Positions 1-12,933 of a stretch of DNA of 64,000 nucleotides are shown piece after piece; position 1 is the first letter of the stretch, and every line of letters begins with the position of its first letter. The translations under genes were made by a program, and so were the position numbers. The notes under the pieces were generated by a model. The model did not search any database, had not been told where the DNA came from, and saw nothing but the letters and a program-made list of their open reading frames with translations. Source of the stretch: Acanthococcus lagerstroemiae (Eukaryota > Arthropoda > Insecta > Hemiptera > Eriococcidae); assembly GCA_031841125.1 (NCBI GenBank), contig JAJSSI010000014.1:170556-234555 (forward strand). Reading direction: 5' to 3'.

Positions 1-3000
1 TCAATTTGGGTCAAAAAATGACTCTAGCTCAATTTTGACAACGGATTCGAATTCGTCTCGAAAAATTGACTAACTAGCACCAGCCCCGACGCCGTAGCTC
101 TCCGAAAATTTTTTCGCTTCAAAAAATGCCTGATGTATAGTATGGAGAAATTTTCAAAATTTGGGAAAATCAAAAATTTCGAATTCATTAGTGTTTCTTA
201 CTCAATTTTTCACGCTCAGTTCGAATTCGCTTTTGGAATTCGGCGGTGACCCTCCGTTCTCGAGATACCCTCGAAAAAAATGGAAAAATTGATCAATTTG
301 GGTCAAAAAATGACTCTAGCTCAATTTTGACAACGGATTCGAATTCGTCTCGAAAAATTGACTAACTAGCACCAGCCCCGACGCCGTAGCTCTCCGAAAA
401 TTTTTTCGCCCCAAAAAATGCATGATGTATATAGTATGGAGAAATTTTCAAAATTTGAGAAAATCAAAAATTTCGAATTCATTAGTGTTTCTTACTCAAT
501 TTTTCACGCTGAGTTCGAATTCGCTTTTGGAATTTGGCGGCGACCCTCCGTTCTCGAGATACCCTCGAAAAAGTGCGAAAAATTGATCAATTTGGGTCAA
601 AAAATGACTCTAGCTCAATTTTGACAACGGATTCGAATTCGTCTCGAAAAATTGACTAACTAGCACCAGCCCCGACGCCGTAGCTCTCCGAAAATTTTTT
701 CGCCCCAAAAAATGCATGATGTATAGTATGGAGAAATTTTCAAAATTTGAGAAAATCAAAAATTTCGATTTCATGAGTGTTTCTTACTCAATTTTTCACG
801 CTGAGTTCGAATTCGCTTTTGGAATTTGGCGGCGACCCTCCGTTCCCGAGATACCCTCGAAAAAGTTGGAAAAATTGATCAATTTGGGTCAAAAAATGAC
901 TCTAGCTCAAATTTGACAACGGATTCGAATTCGTCTCGAAAAATTGACTAACTAGCACCAGCTCCGACGCCGTAGCTCTCCGAAAATTTTTTCGCCCCAA
1001 AAAATGCATGATGTATAGTATGGAGAAATTTTCAAAATTTGAGAAAATCAAAAATTTCGATTTCATTAGTGTTTCTTACTCAATTTTTCACGCTGAGTTC
1101 GAATTCGCTTTTGGAATTTGGCGGCGACCCTCCGTTCCCGAGATACCCTCGAGAAAGTTGGAAAAATTGATCAATTTGGGTCAAAAAATGACTCTAGCTC
1201 AATTTAGACAACGGATTCGAATTCGTCTCGAAAAATTGACTAACTAGCACCAGCCCCGACGCCGTAGCTCTCCGGAAATTTTTTCGCCCAAAAAATGCAT
1301 GATGTATAGTATGAAGAAATTTTCAAAATTTGAGAAAATCAAAAATTTCGATTTCATGAGTGTTTCTTACTCAATTTTTCACGCTGAGTTCGAATTCGCT
1401 TTTGGAATTTGGCGGCGACCCTCCGTTCCCGAGATACCCTCGAAAAAGTTGGAAAAATTGATCAATTTGGGTCAAAAAATGACTCTAGCTCAATTTTGAC
1501 AACGGATTCGAATTCGTCTCGAAAAATTGACTAACTAGCACCAGCCCCGACGCCGTAGCTCTCCGAAAATTTTTTCGCCCCAAAAAATGCATGATGTATA
1601 GTATGAAGAAATTTTCAAAATTTGAGAAAATCAAAAATTTCGATTTCATTAGTGTTTCTTACTCAATTTTTCACGCTGAGTTCGAATTCGCTTTTGGAAT
1701 TTGGCGGCGACCCTCCGTTCCCGAGATACCCTCGAGAAAGTTGGAAAAATTGATCAATTTGGGTCAAAAAATGACTCTAGCTCAATTTTGACAACGGATT
1801 CGAATTCGTCTCGAAAAATTGACTAACTAGCACCAGCCCCGACGCCGTAGCTCTCGGAAAATTTTTTCGCCCCAAAAAATGCATGATGTATAGTATGAAG
1901 AAATTTTCAAAATTTGAGAAAATCAAAAATTTCGATTTCATGAGTGTTTCTTACTCAATTTTTCACGCTGAGTTCGAATTCGCTTTTGGAATTTGGCGGC
2001 GACCCTCCGTTCCCGAGATACCCTCGAGAAAAGTTGGAAAAATTGATCAATTTGGGTCAAAAAATGACTCTAGCTCAATTTTGACAACGGATTCGAATTC
2101 GTCTCGAAAAATTGACTAACTAGCACCAGCCCCGACGCCGTAGCTCTCCGAAAATTTTGTCGCCCCAAAAAATGCCTGATGTATAGTATGAAGAAATTTT
2201 CAAAATTTGAGAAAATCAAAAATTTCGATTTCATGAGTGTTTCTTACTCAATGTTTCACGCTGAGTTCGAATTCGCTTTTGGAATTTGGCGGCGACCCTC
2301 CGTTCCCGAGATACCCTCGAAAAAGTTGGAAAAATTGATCAATTTGGGTCAAAAAATGACTCTAGCTCAATTTTGACAACGGATTCGAATTCGTCTCGAA
2401 AAATTGACTAACTAGCACCAGCCCCGACGCCGTAGCTCTCCGAAAATTTTTTCGCCCCAAAAAATGCATGATGTATAGTATGGAGAAATTTTCAAAATTT
2501 GAGAAAATCAAAAATTTCGATTTCATGAGTGTTTCTTACTCAATTTTTCACGCTGAGTTCGAATTCGCTTTTGGAATTTGGCGGCGACCCTCCGTTCTCG
2601 AGATACCCTCGAAAAAAGTTGGAAAAATTGATCAATTTGGGTCAAAAAATGACTCTAGCTCAATTTTGACAACGGATTCGAATTCGTCTCGAAAATTGAC
2701 TAACTAGCACCAGCCCCGACGCCGTAGCTCTCCGAAATTTTTTTCGCCCAAAAATGCATGATGTATAGTATGAAGAAATTTTCAAAATTTGAGAAAATCA
2801 AAAATTTCGATTTCATTAGTGTTTCTTACTCAATTTTTCACGCTGAGTTCGAATTCGCTTTTGGAATTTGGCGGCGACCCTCCGTTCTCGAGATACCCTC
2901 GAAAAAGTTGGAAAAATTGATCAATTTGGGTCAAAAAATGACTCTAGCTCAATTTTGACAACGGATTCGAATTCGTCTCGAAAAATTGACTAACTAGCAC

Positions 3001-6000
3001 CAGCCCCGACGCCGTAGCTCTCCGAAAATTTTTTCGCCCCAAAAAATGCATGATGTATAGTATGGAGAAATTTTCAAAATTTGAGAAAATCAAAAATTTC
3101 GATTCATTAGTGTTTCTTACTCAATTTTTCACGCTGAGTTCGAATTCGCTTTTGGAATTTGGCGGCGACCCTCCGTTCTCGAGATACCCTCGAAAAAGTT
3201 GGAAAAATTGATCAATTTGGGTCAAAAAATGACTCTAGCTCAATTTTGACAACGGATTCGAATTCGTCTCGAAAAATTGACTAACTAGCACCAGCCCCGA
3301 CGCCGTAGCTCTCCGGAAATTTTTTTCGCCCCAAAAAATGCATGATGTATAGTATGAAAAATTTTCAAAATTTGAGAAAATCAAAAATTCGATTTCATTA
3401 GTGTTTCTTACTCAATTTTTCACGCTGAGTTCGAATTCGCTTTTGGAATTTGGCGGCGACCCTCCGTTCCCGAGATACCCTCGAAAAAGTTGGAAAAATT
3501 GATCAATTTGGGTCAAAAATGACTCTAGCTCAATTTTGACAACGGATTCGAATTCGTCTCGAAAAATTGACTAACTAGCACCAGCCCCGACGCCGTAGCT
3601 CTCCGAAAATTTTTTCGCCCCAAAAAATGCATGATGTATAGTATGGAGAAATTTTCAAAATTTGGAAAATCAAAAATTTCGATTTCATGAGTGTTTCTTA
3701 CTCAATTTTTCACGCTGAGTTCGAATTCGCTTTTGGAATTTGGCGGCGACCCTCCGTTCCGAGATACCCTCGAAAAAGTTGGAAAAATTGATCAATTTGG
3801 GTCAAAAAATGACTCTAGCTCAATTTTGACAACGGATTCGAATTCGTCTCGAAAAATTGACTAACTAGCACCAGCCCCGACGCCGTAGCTCTCCGAAATT
3901 TTTTCGCCCCAAAAAATGCATGATGTATAGTATGGAGAAATTTTCAAAATTTGAGAAAATCAAAAATTTCGATTTCATGAGTGTTTCTTACTCAATTTTT
4001 CACGCTGAGTTCGAATTCGCTTTTGGAATTTGGCGGCGACCCTCCGTTCCCGAGATACCCTCGAAAAGAGGTGGAAAAATTGATCAATTTGGGTCAAAAA
4101 ATGACTCTAGCTCAATTTTGACAACGGATTCGAATTCGTCTCGAAAAATTGACTAACTAGCACCAGCCCCGACGCCGTAGCTCTCCGAAAATTTTTTCGC
4201 TTCAAAAAATGCATGATGTATAGTATGGAGAAATTTTCAAAATTTGAGAAAATCAAAAATTTCGATTTCATGAGTGTTTCTTACTCAATTTTTCACGCTG
4301 AGTTCGAATTCGCTTTTGGAATTTGGCGGCGACCCTCCGTTCCCGAGATACCCTCGAAAAAGTTGGAAAAATTGATCAATTTGGGTCAAAAAATGACTCT
4401 AGCTCAATTTTGACAACGGATTCGAATTCGTCTCGAAAAATTGACTAACTGGCACCAGCCCCGACGCCGTAGCTCTCCGAAAATTTTTTCGCCCCAAAAA
4501 ATGCATGATGTATAGTGTGGAGAAATTTTCAAAATTTGAGAAAATCAAAAATTTCGATTTCATGAGTGTTTCTTACTCAATTTTTCACGCTGAGTTTCGA
4601 ATTCGCTTTTGGAATTTGGCGGCGACCCTCCGTTCCCGAGATACCCTCGAAAAAGTTGGAAAAATTGATCAATTTGGGTCAAAAAATGACTCTAGCTCAA
4701 TTTTGACAACGGATTCGAATTCGTCTCGAAAAATTGACTAACTAGCACCAGCCCCGACGCCGTAGCTCTCCGGAAATTTTTTCGCCCCAAAAAATGCATG
4801 ATGTATAGTATGGAGAAATTTTCAAAATTTGAGAAAATCAAAAATTTCGATTTCATTAGTGTTTCTTACTCAATTTTTCACGCTGAGTTCGAATTCGCTT
4901 TTGGAATTTGGCGGCGACCCTCCGTTCCGAGATACCCTCGAAAAAGTTGGAAAAATTGATCAATTTGGGTCAAAAAATGACTCTAGCTCAATTTTGACAA
5001 CGGATTCGAATTCGTCTCGAAAAATTGACTAACTAGCACCAGCCCCGACGCCGTAGCTCTCCGAAATTTTTTCGCTCCAAAAAATGCCTGATGTATAGTA
5101 TGGAGAAATTTTCAAAATTTGAGAAAATCAAAAATTTCGATTTCATTAGTGTTTCTTACTCAATTTTTCACGCTGAGTTCGAATTCGCTTTTGGAATTTG
5201 GCGGCGACCCTCCGTTCCCGAGATACCCTCGAGAAAGTTGGAAAAATTGATCAATTTGGGTCAAAAAATGACTCTAGCTCAATTTTGACAACGGATTCGA
5301 ATTCGTCTCGAAAAATTGACTAACTAGCACCAGCCCCGACGCCGTAGCTCTCCGAAAATTTTTTCGCCCCAAAAAATGCATGATGTATAGTATGGAGAAA
5401 TTTTCAAAAATTGAGAAAATCAAAAATTTCGATTTCATGAGTGTTTCTTACTCAATTTTTCACGCTGAGTTCGAATTCGCTTTTGGAATTTGGCGGCGAC
5501 CCTCCGTTCCCGAGATACCCTCGAAAAAGTTGGAAAAATTGATCAATTTGGGTCAAAAAATGACTCTAGCTCAATTTTGACAACGGATTCGAATTCGTCT
5601 CGAAAAATTGACTAACTAGCACCAGCCCCGACGCCGTAGCTCTCCGAAAATTTTTCGCCCCAAAAAATGCATGATGTATAGTATGGAGAAATTTTCAAAA
5701 TTTGAGAAAATCAAAAATTTCGATTTCATTAGTGTTTCTTACTCAATTTTTCACGCTGAGTTCGAATTCGCTTTTGGAATTTGGCGGCGACCCTCCGTTC
5801 TCGAGATACCCTCGAAAAAGTTGGAAAAATTGATCAATTTGGGTCAAAAAATGACTCTAGCTCAATTTTGACAACGGATTCGAATTCGTCTCGAAAAATT
5901 GACTAACTAGCACCAGCCCCGACGCCGTAGCTCTCCGGAAATTTTTTCGCCCCAAAAAATGCATGATGTATATAGTATGGAGAAATTTTCAAAATTTGAG

Positions 6001-7440
6001 AAAATCAAAAATTTCGATTTCATGAGTGTTTCTTACTCAATTTTTCACGCTGAGTTCGAATTCGCTTTTGGAATTTGGCGGCGACCCTCCGTTCCCGAGA
6101 TACCCTCGAAAAAGTTGGAAAAATTGATCAATTTGGGTCAAAAAATGACTCTAGCTCAATTTTGACAACGGATTCGAATTCGTCTCGAAAAATTGACTAA
6201 CTAGCACCAGCCCCGACGCCGTAGCTCTCCGAAAATTTTTTCGCCTCAAAAAATGCATGATGTATAGTATGGAGAAATTTTCAAAATTTGAGAAAATCAA
6301 AAATTTCGATTTCATGAGTGTTTCTTACTCAATTTTTCACGCTGAGTTCGAATTCGCTTTTGGAATTTGGCGGCGACCCTCCGTTCCCGAGATACCCTCG
6401 AAAAAGTTGGAAAAATTGATCAATTTGGGTCAAAAAATGACTCTAGCTCAATTTTGACAACGGATTCGAATTCGTCTCGAAAAATTGACTAACTAGCACC
6501 AGCCCCGACGCCGTAGCTCTCAGAAAATTTTTTCGCCCCAAAAATGCATGATGTATAGTATGGAGAAATTTTCAAAATTTGAGAAAATCAAAAATTTCGA
6601 TTTCATTAGTGTTTCTTACTCAATTTTTCACGCTGAGTTCGAATTCGCTTTTGGAATTTGGCGGCGACCCTCCGTTCCCGAGATACCTTCGAAAAAGTTG
6701 GAAAAATTGATCAATTTGGGTCAAAAAATGACTCTAGCTCAATTTTGACAACGGATTCGAATTCGTCTCGAAAAATTGACTAACTAGCACCAGCCCCGAC
6801 GCCGTAGCTCTCCGAAAATTTTTTCGCCCCAAAAAATGCATGATGTATAGTATGGAGAAATTTTCAAAATTTGGGAAAATCAAAAATTTCGATTTCATGA
6901 GTGTTTCTTACTCAATTTTTCACGCTGAGTTCGAATTCGCTTTTGGAATTTGGCGGCGACCCTCCGTTCCCGAGATACCCTCGAAAAGTTGGAAAAATTG
7001 ATCAATTTGGGTCAAAAAATGACTCTAGCTCAATTTTGACAACGGATTCGAATTCGTCTCGAAAAATTGACTAACTAGCACCAGCCCCGACGCCGTAGCT
7101 CTCCGACAATTTTTTCGCCCCAAAAAATGCATGATGTATAGTATGGAGAAAATTTTCAAAATTTGAGAAAATCAAAAATTTCGATTTCATGAGTGTTCTT
7201 ACTCAATTTTTTCACGCTGAGTTCGAATTCGCTTTTGGAATTTGGCGGCGGGACCCTCCGTTCTCGAGATACCCTCGAAAAAAGTGCGAAAAATTGATCA
7301 ATTTGGGTCAAAAAATGACTCTAGCTCAATTTTGACAACGGATTCGAATTCGTCTCGACAAATTGACTACTAACTAGCACAGCCCCGACGCCGTAGTCTC
7401 GAAAATTTTTTCGCCCCAAAAATGCATGATGTATAGTATT
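1..7440 (+). repeat. 292-bp satellite array, forward-orientation block (about 25 units)
   Basis: Continuous head-to-tail tandem repeats with a step of 291-292 bp; for example the motif ATGATGTATAGTATG recurs near 716, 1008, 1299, 1591 and 1883. All units point the same way, opposite to everything after the gap. Units differ by single substitutions and many one-base homopolymer indels. Several variants are commoner here than elsewhere: ATGAAGAAA in place of ATGGAGAAA near 1311, 1603, 1895, 2188 and 2770; CTCGAGAAAG in place of CTCGAAAAAG near 1148, 1732, 2023 and 5229; and TTCTCGAG in place of TTCCCGAG in many units. The last 300 bases before the gap carry an excess of irregularities. No coding gene is seen. 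The repeat call is certain; whether the orientation relative to the rest of the scaffold is real is not. Confidence 0.98.
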
Positions 7441-7940
7441 NNNNNNNNNNNNNNNNNNNNNNNNNNNNNNNNNNNNNNNNNNNNNNNNNNNNNNNNNNNN
7501 NNNNNNNNNNNNNNNNNNNNNNNNNNNNNNNNNNNNNNNNNNNNNNNNNNNNNNNNNNNNNNNNNNNNNNNNNNNNNNNNNNNNNNNNNNNNNNNNNNNN
7601 NNNNNNNNNNNNNNNNNNNNNNNNNNNNNNNNNNNNNNNNNNNNNNNNNNNNNNNNNNNNNNNNNNNNNNNNNNNNNNNNNNNNNNNNNNNNNNNNNNNN
7701 NNNNNNNNNNNNNNNNNNNNNNNNNNNNNNNNNNNNNNNNNNNNNNNNNNNNNNNNNNNNNNNNNNNNNNNNNNNNNNNNNNNNNNNNNNNNNNNNNNNN
7801 NNNNNNNNNNNNNNNNNNNNNNNNNNNNNNNNNNNNNNNNNNNNNNNNNNNNNNNNNNNNNNNNNNNNNNNNNNNNNNNNNNNNNNNNNNNNNNNNNNNN
7901 NNNNNNNNNNNNNNNNNNNNNNNNNNNNNNNNNNNNNNNN
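7441..7940. other. Assembly gap, exactly 500 N
   Basis: An unbroken run of N of exactly 500 bases. A round number like this is normally a placeholder inserted when contigs are joined, so the true distance is unknown and may be zero, much larger, or meaningless if the join is wrong. Satellite sequence lies on both sides but in opposite orientations. Open frames running through it are artefacts of unknown bases. Confidence 0.99.
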
Positions 7941-10900
7941 TTTTGATTTCTCAAATTTTGAAAATTTCTCCATACTATACATCATGCTTTTTTGGGGCGA
8001 AAAAATTTCGGAGAGCTACGGCTCGGGGCTGGTGCTAGTTAGTCAATTTTTCGAGACGAATTGAATCCGTTGTCAAAATTGAGCTAGAGTCATTTTTTGA
8101 CCCAAATTGATCAATTTTTCCAACTTTTTCGAGGTATCTCGGAACGGAGGGTCGCCGCCAAATTCCAAAAGTGAATTCGAACTCAGCGTTGAAAAATTGA
8201 GTAAGACACACTCATGAATTCGAAATTTTTGATTTTCTCAAATTTTGAAAATTTCTTCATACTGTACATCATGCATTTTTTTGGCCAAAACTATTTTGAG
8301 AGAGCTACGGCGTCGGGGCTGGGGCTAGTTAGTCAATTTTTCGAGACGAATTCCAATCCGTTGTCAAAATTGAGCTAGAGTCATTTTTTGACCCAAATTG
8401 ATCAATTTTTCCAACTTTTTCGAGGGTATCTCGGGAACGGAGGGTCGCCGCCAAATTGCAACAGCGAATTCGAACTCAGCGTGAAAAAATTGAGTAAGTA
8501 ACACTAATGAAATCGAAATTTTTGATTTTCTCAAATTTTGAAAAATTCTCCATATACATCATGCATTTTTTGGGGCGAAAAAATTTTCGAGACTACGGCG
8601 TCGGCGCTGGTGCTAGTTAGTCAATTTTTCGAGACGAATTCGAATCGTTGTCAAATTGAGCTAGAGTCTTTTTGACCCAAATTGATCAATTTTTCCACAC
8701 TTTTTTCGAGGGTATCTCGGGAACGGAGGGTCGCCGCCAAATTGCAACAGCGAATTCGAACTCAGCGTGAAAAATTGAGTAAGAAACACTCATGAATTCG
8801 AAATTTTTGATTTTCTCAAATTTTGAAAATTTCTCCATACTATACATCATTCATTTTTTGGGGCGAAAAAATTTTCGGAGAGCTACGGCGTCGGGGCTGG
8901 TGCTAGTTAGTCAATTTTTCGAGACGAATTCGAATCCGTTGTCAAAATTGAGCTAGAGTCATTTTTTGACCCAAATTGATCAATTTTTTCCAACTTTTCG
9001 AGGGTATCTCGGGAACGGAGGGTCGCCGCCAAATCCAAAAGCGAATTCGAACTCAGCGTGAAAAATTGAGTAAGAAACACTCATGAAATCGAAATTTTTG
9101 ATTTTCTCCCAAATTTTGAAAATTTCTCCATACTATCATCATCATTTTTTTGGGGCGAAAAAAATTTTTCGGAGAGCTACGGCGTCGGGGCTGGTGCTAG
9201 TTAGTCAATTTTTCGAGACGAATTCGAATCCGTTGTCAAAATTGAGCTAGAGTCATTTTTGACCTCAAATTGATCAATTTTCCAACTTTTTCGAGGGTAT
9301 CTCGAACGGAGGGTCGCCGCCAAATTCCAAAAGAATAATCGAACTCACGTGAAAAATTGAGTAAGAAACACTAATGAAATCGAAATTTTTGATTTTCTCA
9401 AATTTTGAAAATTTCTCCATACTATACATCATTGCATTTTTTGTCTCGAAAAAATTTTTCGGAGAGCTACGGCGTCGGGGCTGGTGCTAGTTAGTCAATT
9501 TTTCGAGACGAATTCGAATCCGTTGTCAAAATTGAGCTAGAGTCATTTTTTGACCCAAATTGATCAATTTGTCGAACATTCTCGAGGGTATCTCGGAACG
9601 GAGGGTCGCCGCCAATTCCAAAAGCGAATTCGAACTCAGCGTGAAAAATTGAGTAAGTAACACTAATGAAATCGGAATTTTTGATTTTCTCAAATTTTGA
9701 AAATTTCTGCATATACATCATGCATTTTTTGGGGCGAAAAAATTTTCTGAGAGCTACGGTGTCGGGGCTGGTGCTAGTTAGTCAATTTTTCGAGACGAAT
9801 TCGAATCCGTTGTCAAAATTGAGCTAGAGTCATTTTTTGACCCAAATTGATCAATTTTTCCAACTTTTTCGAGGGTATCTCGGGAACGGAGGGTCGCCGC
9901 CAAATTCCAAAAGCGAATTCGAACTCAGCGTGAAAAATTGAGTAAGAAACACTCATGAAATCGAAATTTTTGATTTTCTCAAATTTTGAAAATTTCTCCA
10001 TACACATCATGCATATTTTGGGGCGAAAAAATTTTCGGAGAGCTACGGCGTCGGGGCTGGTGCTAGTTAGTCAATTTTTCGAGACGAATTCGAATCCGTT
10101 GTCAAAATTGAGCTAGAGTCATTTTTTGACCCAAATTGATCAATTTTTCCAACTTTTTCGAGGGTATCTCGGGAACGGAGGGTCGCCGCCAAATTCCAAA
10201 AGCGAATTCGAACTCAGCGTGAAAAATTGAGTAAGTAACACTAATGAAATCGGAATTTTTGATTTTCTCAAATTTTGAAAATATCTCCATACTATACATC
10301 ATGCATTTTTTGTGGCGAAAAAATTTTCGGAGAGCTACGGCGTCGGGGCTGGTGCTAGTTAATCAATTTTTCGAGACGAATTCGAATCCGTTGTCAAAAT
10401 TGAGCTAGAGTCATATTTTGACCCAAATTGATCATTTTTCCAACTTTTTTCGAGGGTATCTCGGGAACGGAGGGTCGCCGCCAAATTCCAAAAGCGAATT
10501 CGAACTCACGTGAAAAATTGAGTAAGAAACACTCATGAAATCGAAATTTTTGATTTTCCTCAAATTTTGAAAATTTCTCCATACTATACATCATGCATTT
10601 TTTGGGGCGAAAAAATTTTCGGAGAGCTACGGGGTCGGGGCTGGTGCTAGTTAGTCAATTTTTCGAGACGAATTCGAATCCGTTGTCAAAATTGAGCTAG
10701 AGTCATTTTTTGACCCAAATTGATCAATTTTTCCAACTTTTTCGAGGGTATCTCGGGAACGGAGGGTCGCCACCAAATTCCAAAAGTGAATTCGAACTCA
10801 GCGTGAAAAATTGAGTAAGAAACACTCATGAAATCGAAATTTTGATTTTCTCAAATTTTGAAAATTTTCCATACTATACATCATGCATTTTTTGGGGCGA

Positions 10901-12903
10901 AAAAATTTTCGGAGAGCTACGGCGTCGGGGCTGGTGCCAGTTAGTCAATTTTTCGAGACGAATTCGAATCCGTTGTCAAAATTGAGCTAGAGTCATTTTT
11001 TGACCCAAATTGATCAATTTTTCGAACTTTCTCGAGGGTATCTCGGGAACGGAGGGTCGCCGCCAAATTCCAAAAGCGAATTCGAACTCAGCGTGAAAAA
11101 TTGAGTAAGAAAACTCATGAAATCGAAATTTTTGATTTTCTCAAATTTTGAAAATTTCTCCTATACATCATGCAATTTTTTGGGGCGAAAAAATTTTCGG
11201 AGAGCTACGGCGTCGGGCTGGTGCTAGTTAGTCAATTTTCGAGACGAATTCGAATCCGTTGTCAAATTGAGCTAGAGTCATATTTTTGACCCAAATTGAT
11301 CAATTTTTCCAACTTTTTCGAGGGTATCTCGGAACGGAGGGTCGCCGCCAAATTCCAAAAGCGAATTCGAACTCAGCGTGAAAATTGAGTAAGAAACACT
11401 CATGAAATCGAAATTTTTGATTTTCTCAATTTTGAAAATTTCTCCATACTATACATCATGCATTTTTTTTGGGCGAAAAAATTTCGGAGAGCTACGGCGT
11501 CGGGGCTGGTGCTAGTTAGTCAATTTTTCGAGACGAATTCGAATCCGTTGTCAAAATTGAGCTAGAGTCATTTTTTGACCCAAATTGATCAATTTTTCCA
11601 ACTTTTTCGAGGGTATCTCGGGAACGGAGGGTCGCCGCCAAATTCCAAAAGCGAATTCGAACTCAGCGTGAAAAATTGAGTAAGAAACACTCATGAAATC
11701 GAAATTTTTGATTTTCTCAAATTTTGAAAATTTTTCCATACTATACATCATGCATTTTTTTGGGCGAAAAAATTTTCGGAGAGCTACGGGCGTCGGGCTG
11801 GTGCTAGTTAGTCCAATTTTTCGAGACGAATTCGAATCCGTTGTCAAAATTGAGCTAGAGTCATTTTTTGACCCAAATTGATCAATTTTTCCAACTTTTT
11901 CGAGGGTATCTCGGGAACGGAGGGTCGCCGCCAAATTCCAAAAGCGAATTCGAACTCAGCGTGAAAAATTGAGTAAGAAACACTAATGAAATCGAAATTT
12001 TTGATTTTCTCAAATTTTGAAAATTTTCTCCATACTATACATCATGCATTTTTGGGGCGAAAAAATTTCGGAGAGCTAAGCGGCGTCGGGGCTGGTGCTA
12101 GTTAGTCAATTTTTCGAGACGAATTCGAATCCGTTGTCAAAATTGAGCTAGAGTCATTTTTTTTTGACCCAAATTGATCAATTTTCCAACTTTTTCGAGG
12201 GTATCTCGGGAACGGAGGGTCGCCGCCAAATTCCAAAAGCGAATTCGAACTCAGCGTGAAAAATTGAGTAAGAAACACTCATGAAATCGAAATTTTTGAT
12301 TTTCTCAAATTTTGAAAATTTTTCCATACTATACATCATGCATTTTTTTGGGCGAAAAAATTTTCGGAGAGCTACGGCGTCGGGGCTGGTGCTAGTTAGT
12401 CAATTTTTCGAGACGAATTCGAATCCGTTGTCAAAATTGAGCTAGAGTCATTTTTTGACCCAAATTGATCAATTTTTCCAACTTTTTCGAGGGTATCTCG
12501 GGAACGGAGGGTCGCCGCCAAATTCCAAAAGCGAATTCGAACTCAGCGTGAAAAATTGAGTAAGAAACAATCATGAAATCGAAATTTTTGATTTTCTCAA
12601 ATTTTGAAAATTTCTCCATACTATATACATCATGCATTTTTTGGGGCGAAAAAATTTTCGGAGAGCTACGGCGTCGGGGCTGGTGCTAGTTAGTCAATTT
12701 TTCGAGACGAATTCGAATCCGTTGTCAAAATTGAGCTAGAGTCATTTTTTGACCCAAATTGATCAATTTTTCACACTTTTTCGAGGGTATCTCGGGAACG
12801 GAGGGTCGCCGCCAAATTCCAAAAGCGAATTCGAACTCAGCGTGAAAAATTGAGTAAGAAACACTCATGAAATCGAAATTTTTGATTTTCTCAAATTTTG
12901 AAA

Positions 12904-12933
12904 ATTTCCAAACTATACTTCTCCATACTATAC
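12904..12933. repeat. Local 15-bp tandem duplication inside one satellite unit
   Basis: Where the normal unit reads TTTCTCCATACTATAC once, this copy has CCAAACTATAC at 12908-12918 and CCATACTATAC at 12923-12933, offset by 15 bp with one mismatch. The same unit has also lost a T and a G in the following CATGCAT and GGGG motifs. It is a private event in a divergent layer, consistent with replication slippage, or with a consensus error in a low-quality stretch. Confidence 0.8.

Noticed and set aside
7370..8064. Open frames of about 200 codons across the gap
   Set aside because: They consist almost wholly of unknown residues from the 500 N.
7100..8700. Fold-back (hairpin read) artefact around the gap
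   Set aside because: The two sides do not carry the same series of private variants when one is reverse-complemented, apart from one shared CGAGACTACGG form (about 7393 and 8588), so they are not two strands of one molecule.
11551..11934. 127-codon open frame spanning two units (similar one at 58885-59268)
   Set aside because: It arises because small indels in one unit join the frames of two adjacent units. It occurs only where such indels exist and has no independent support.
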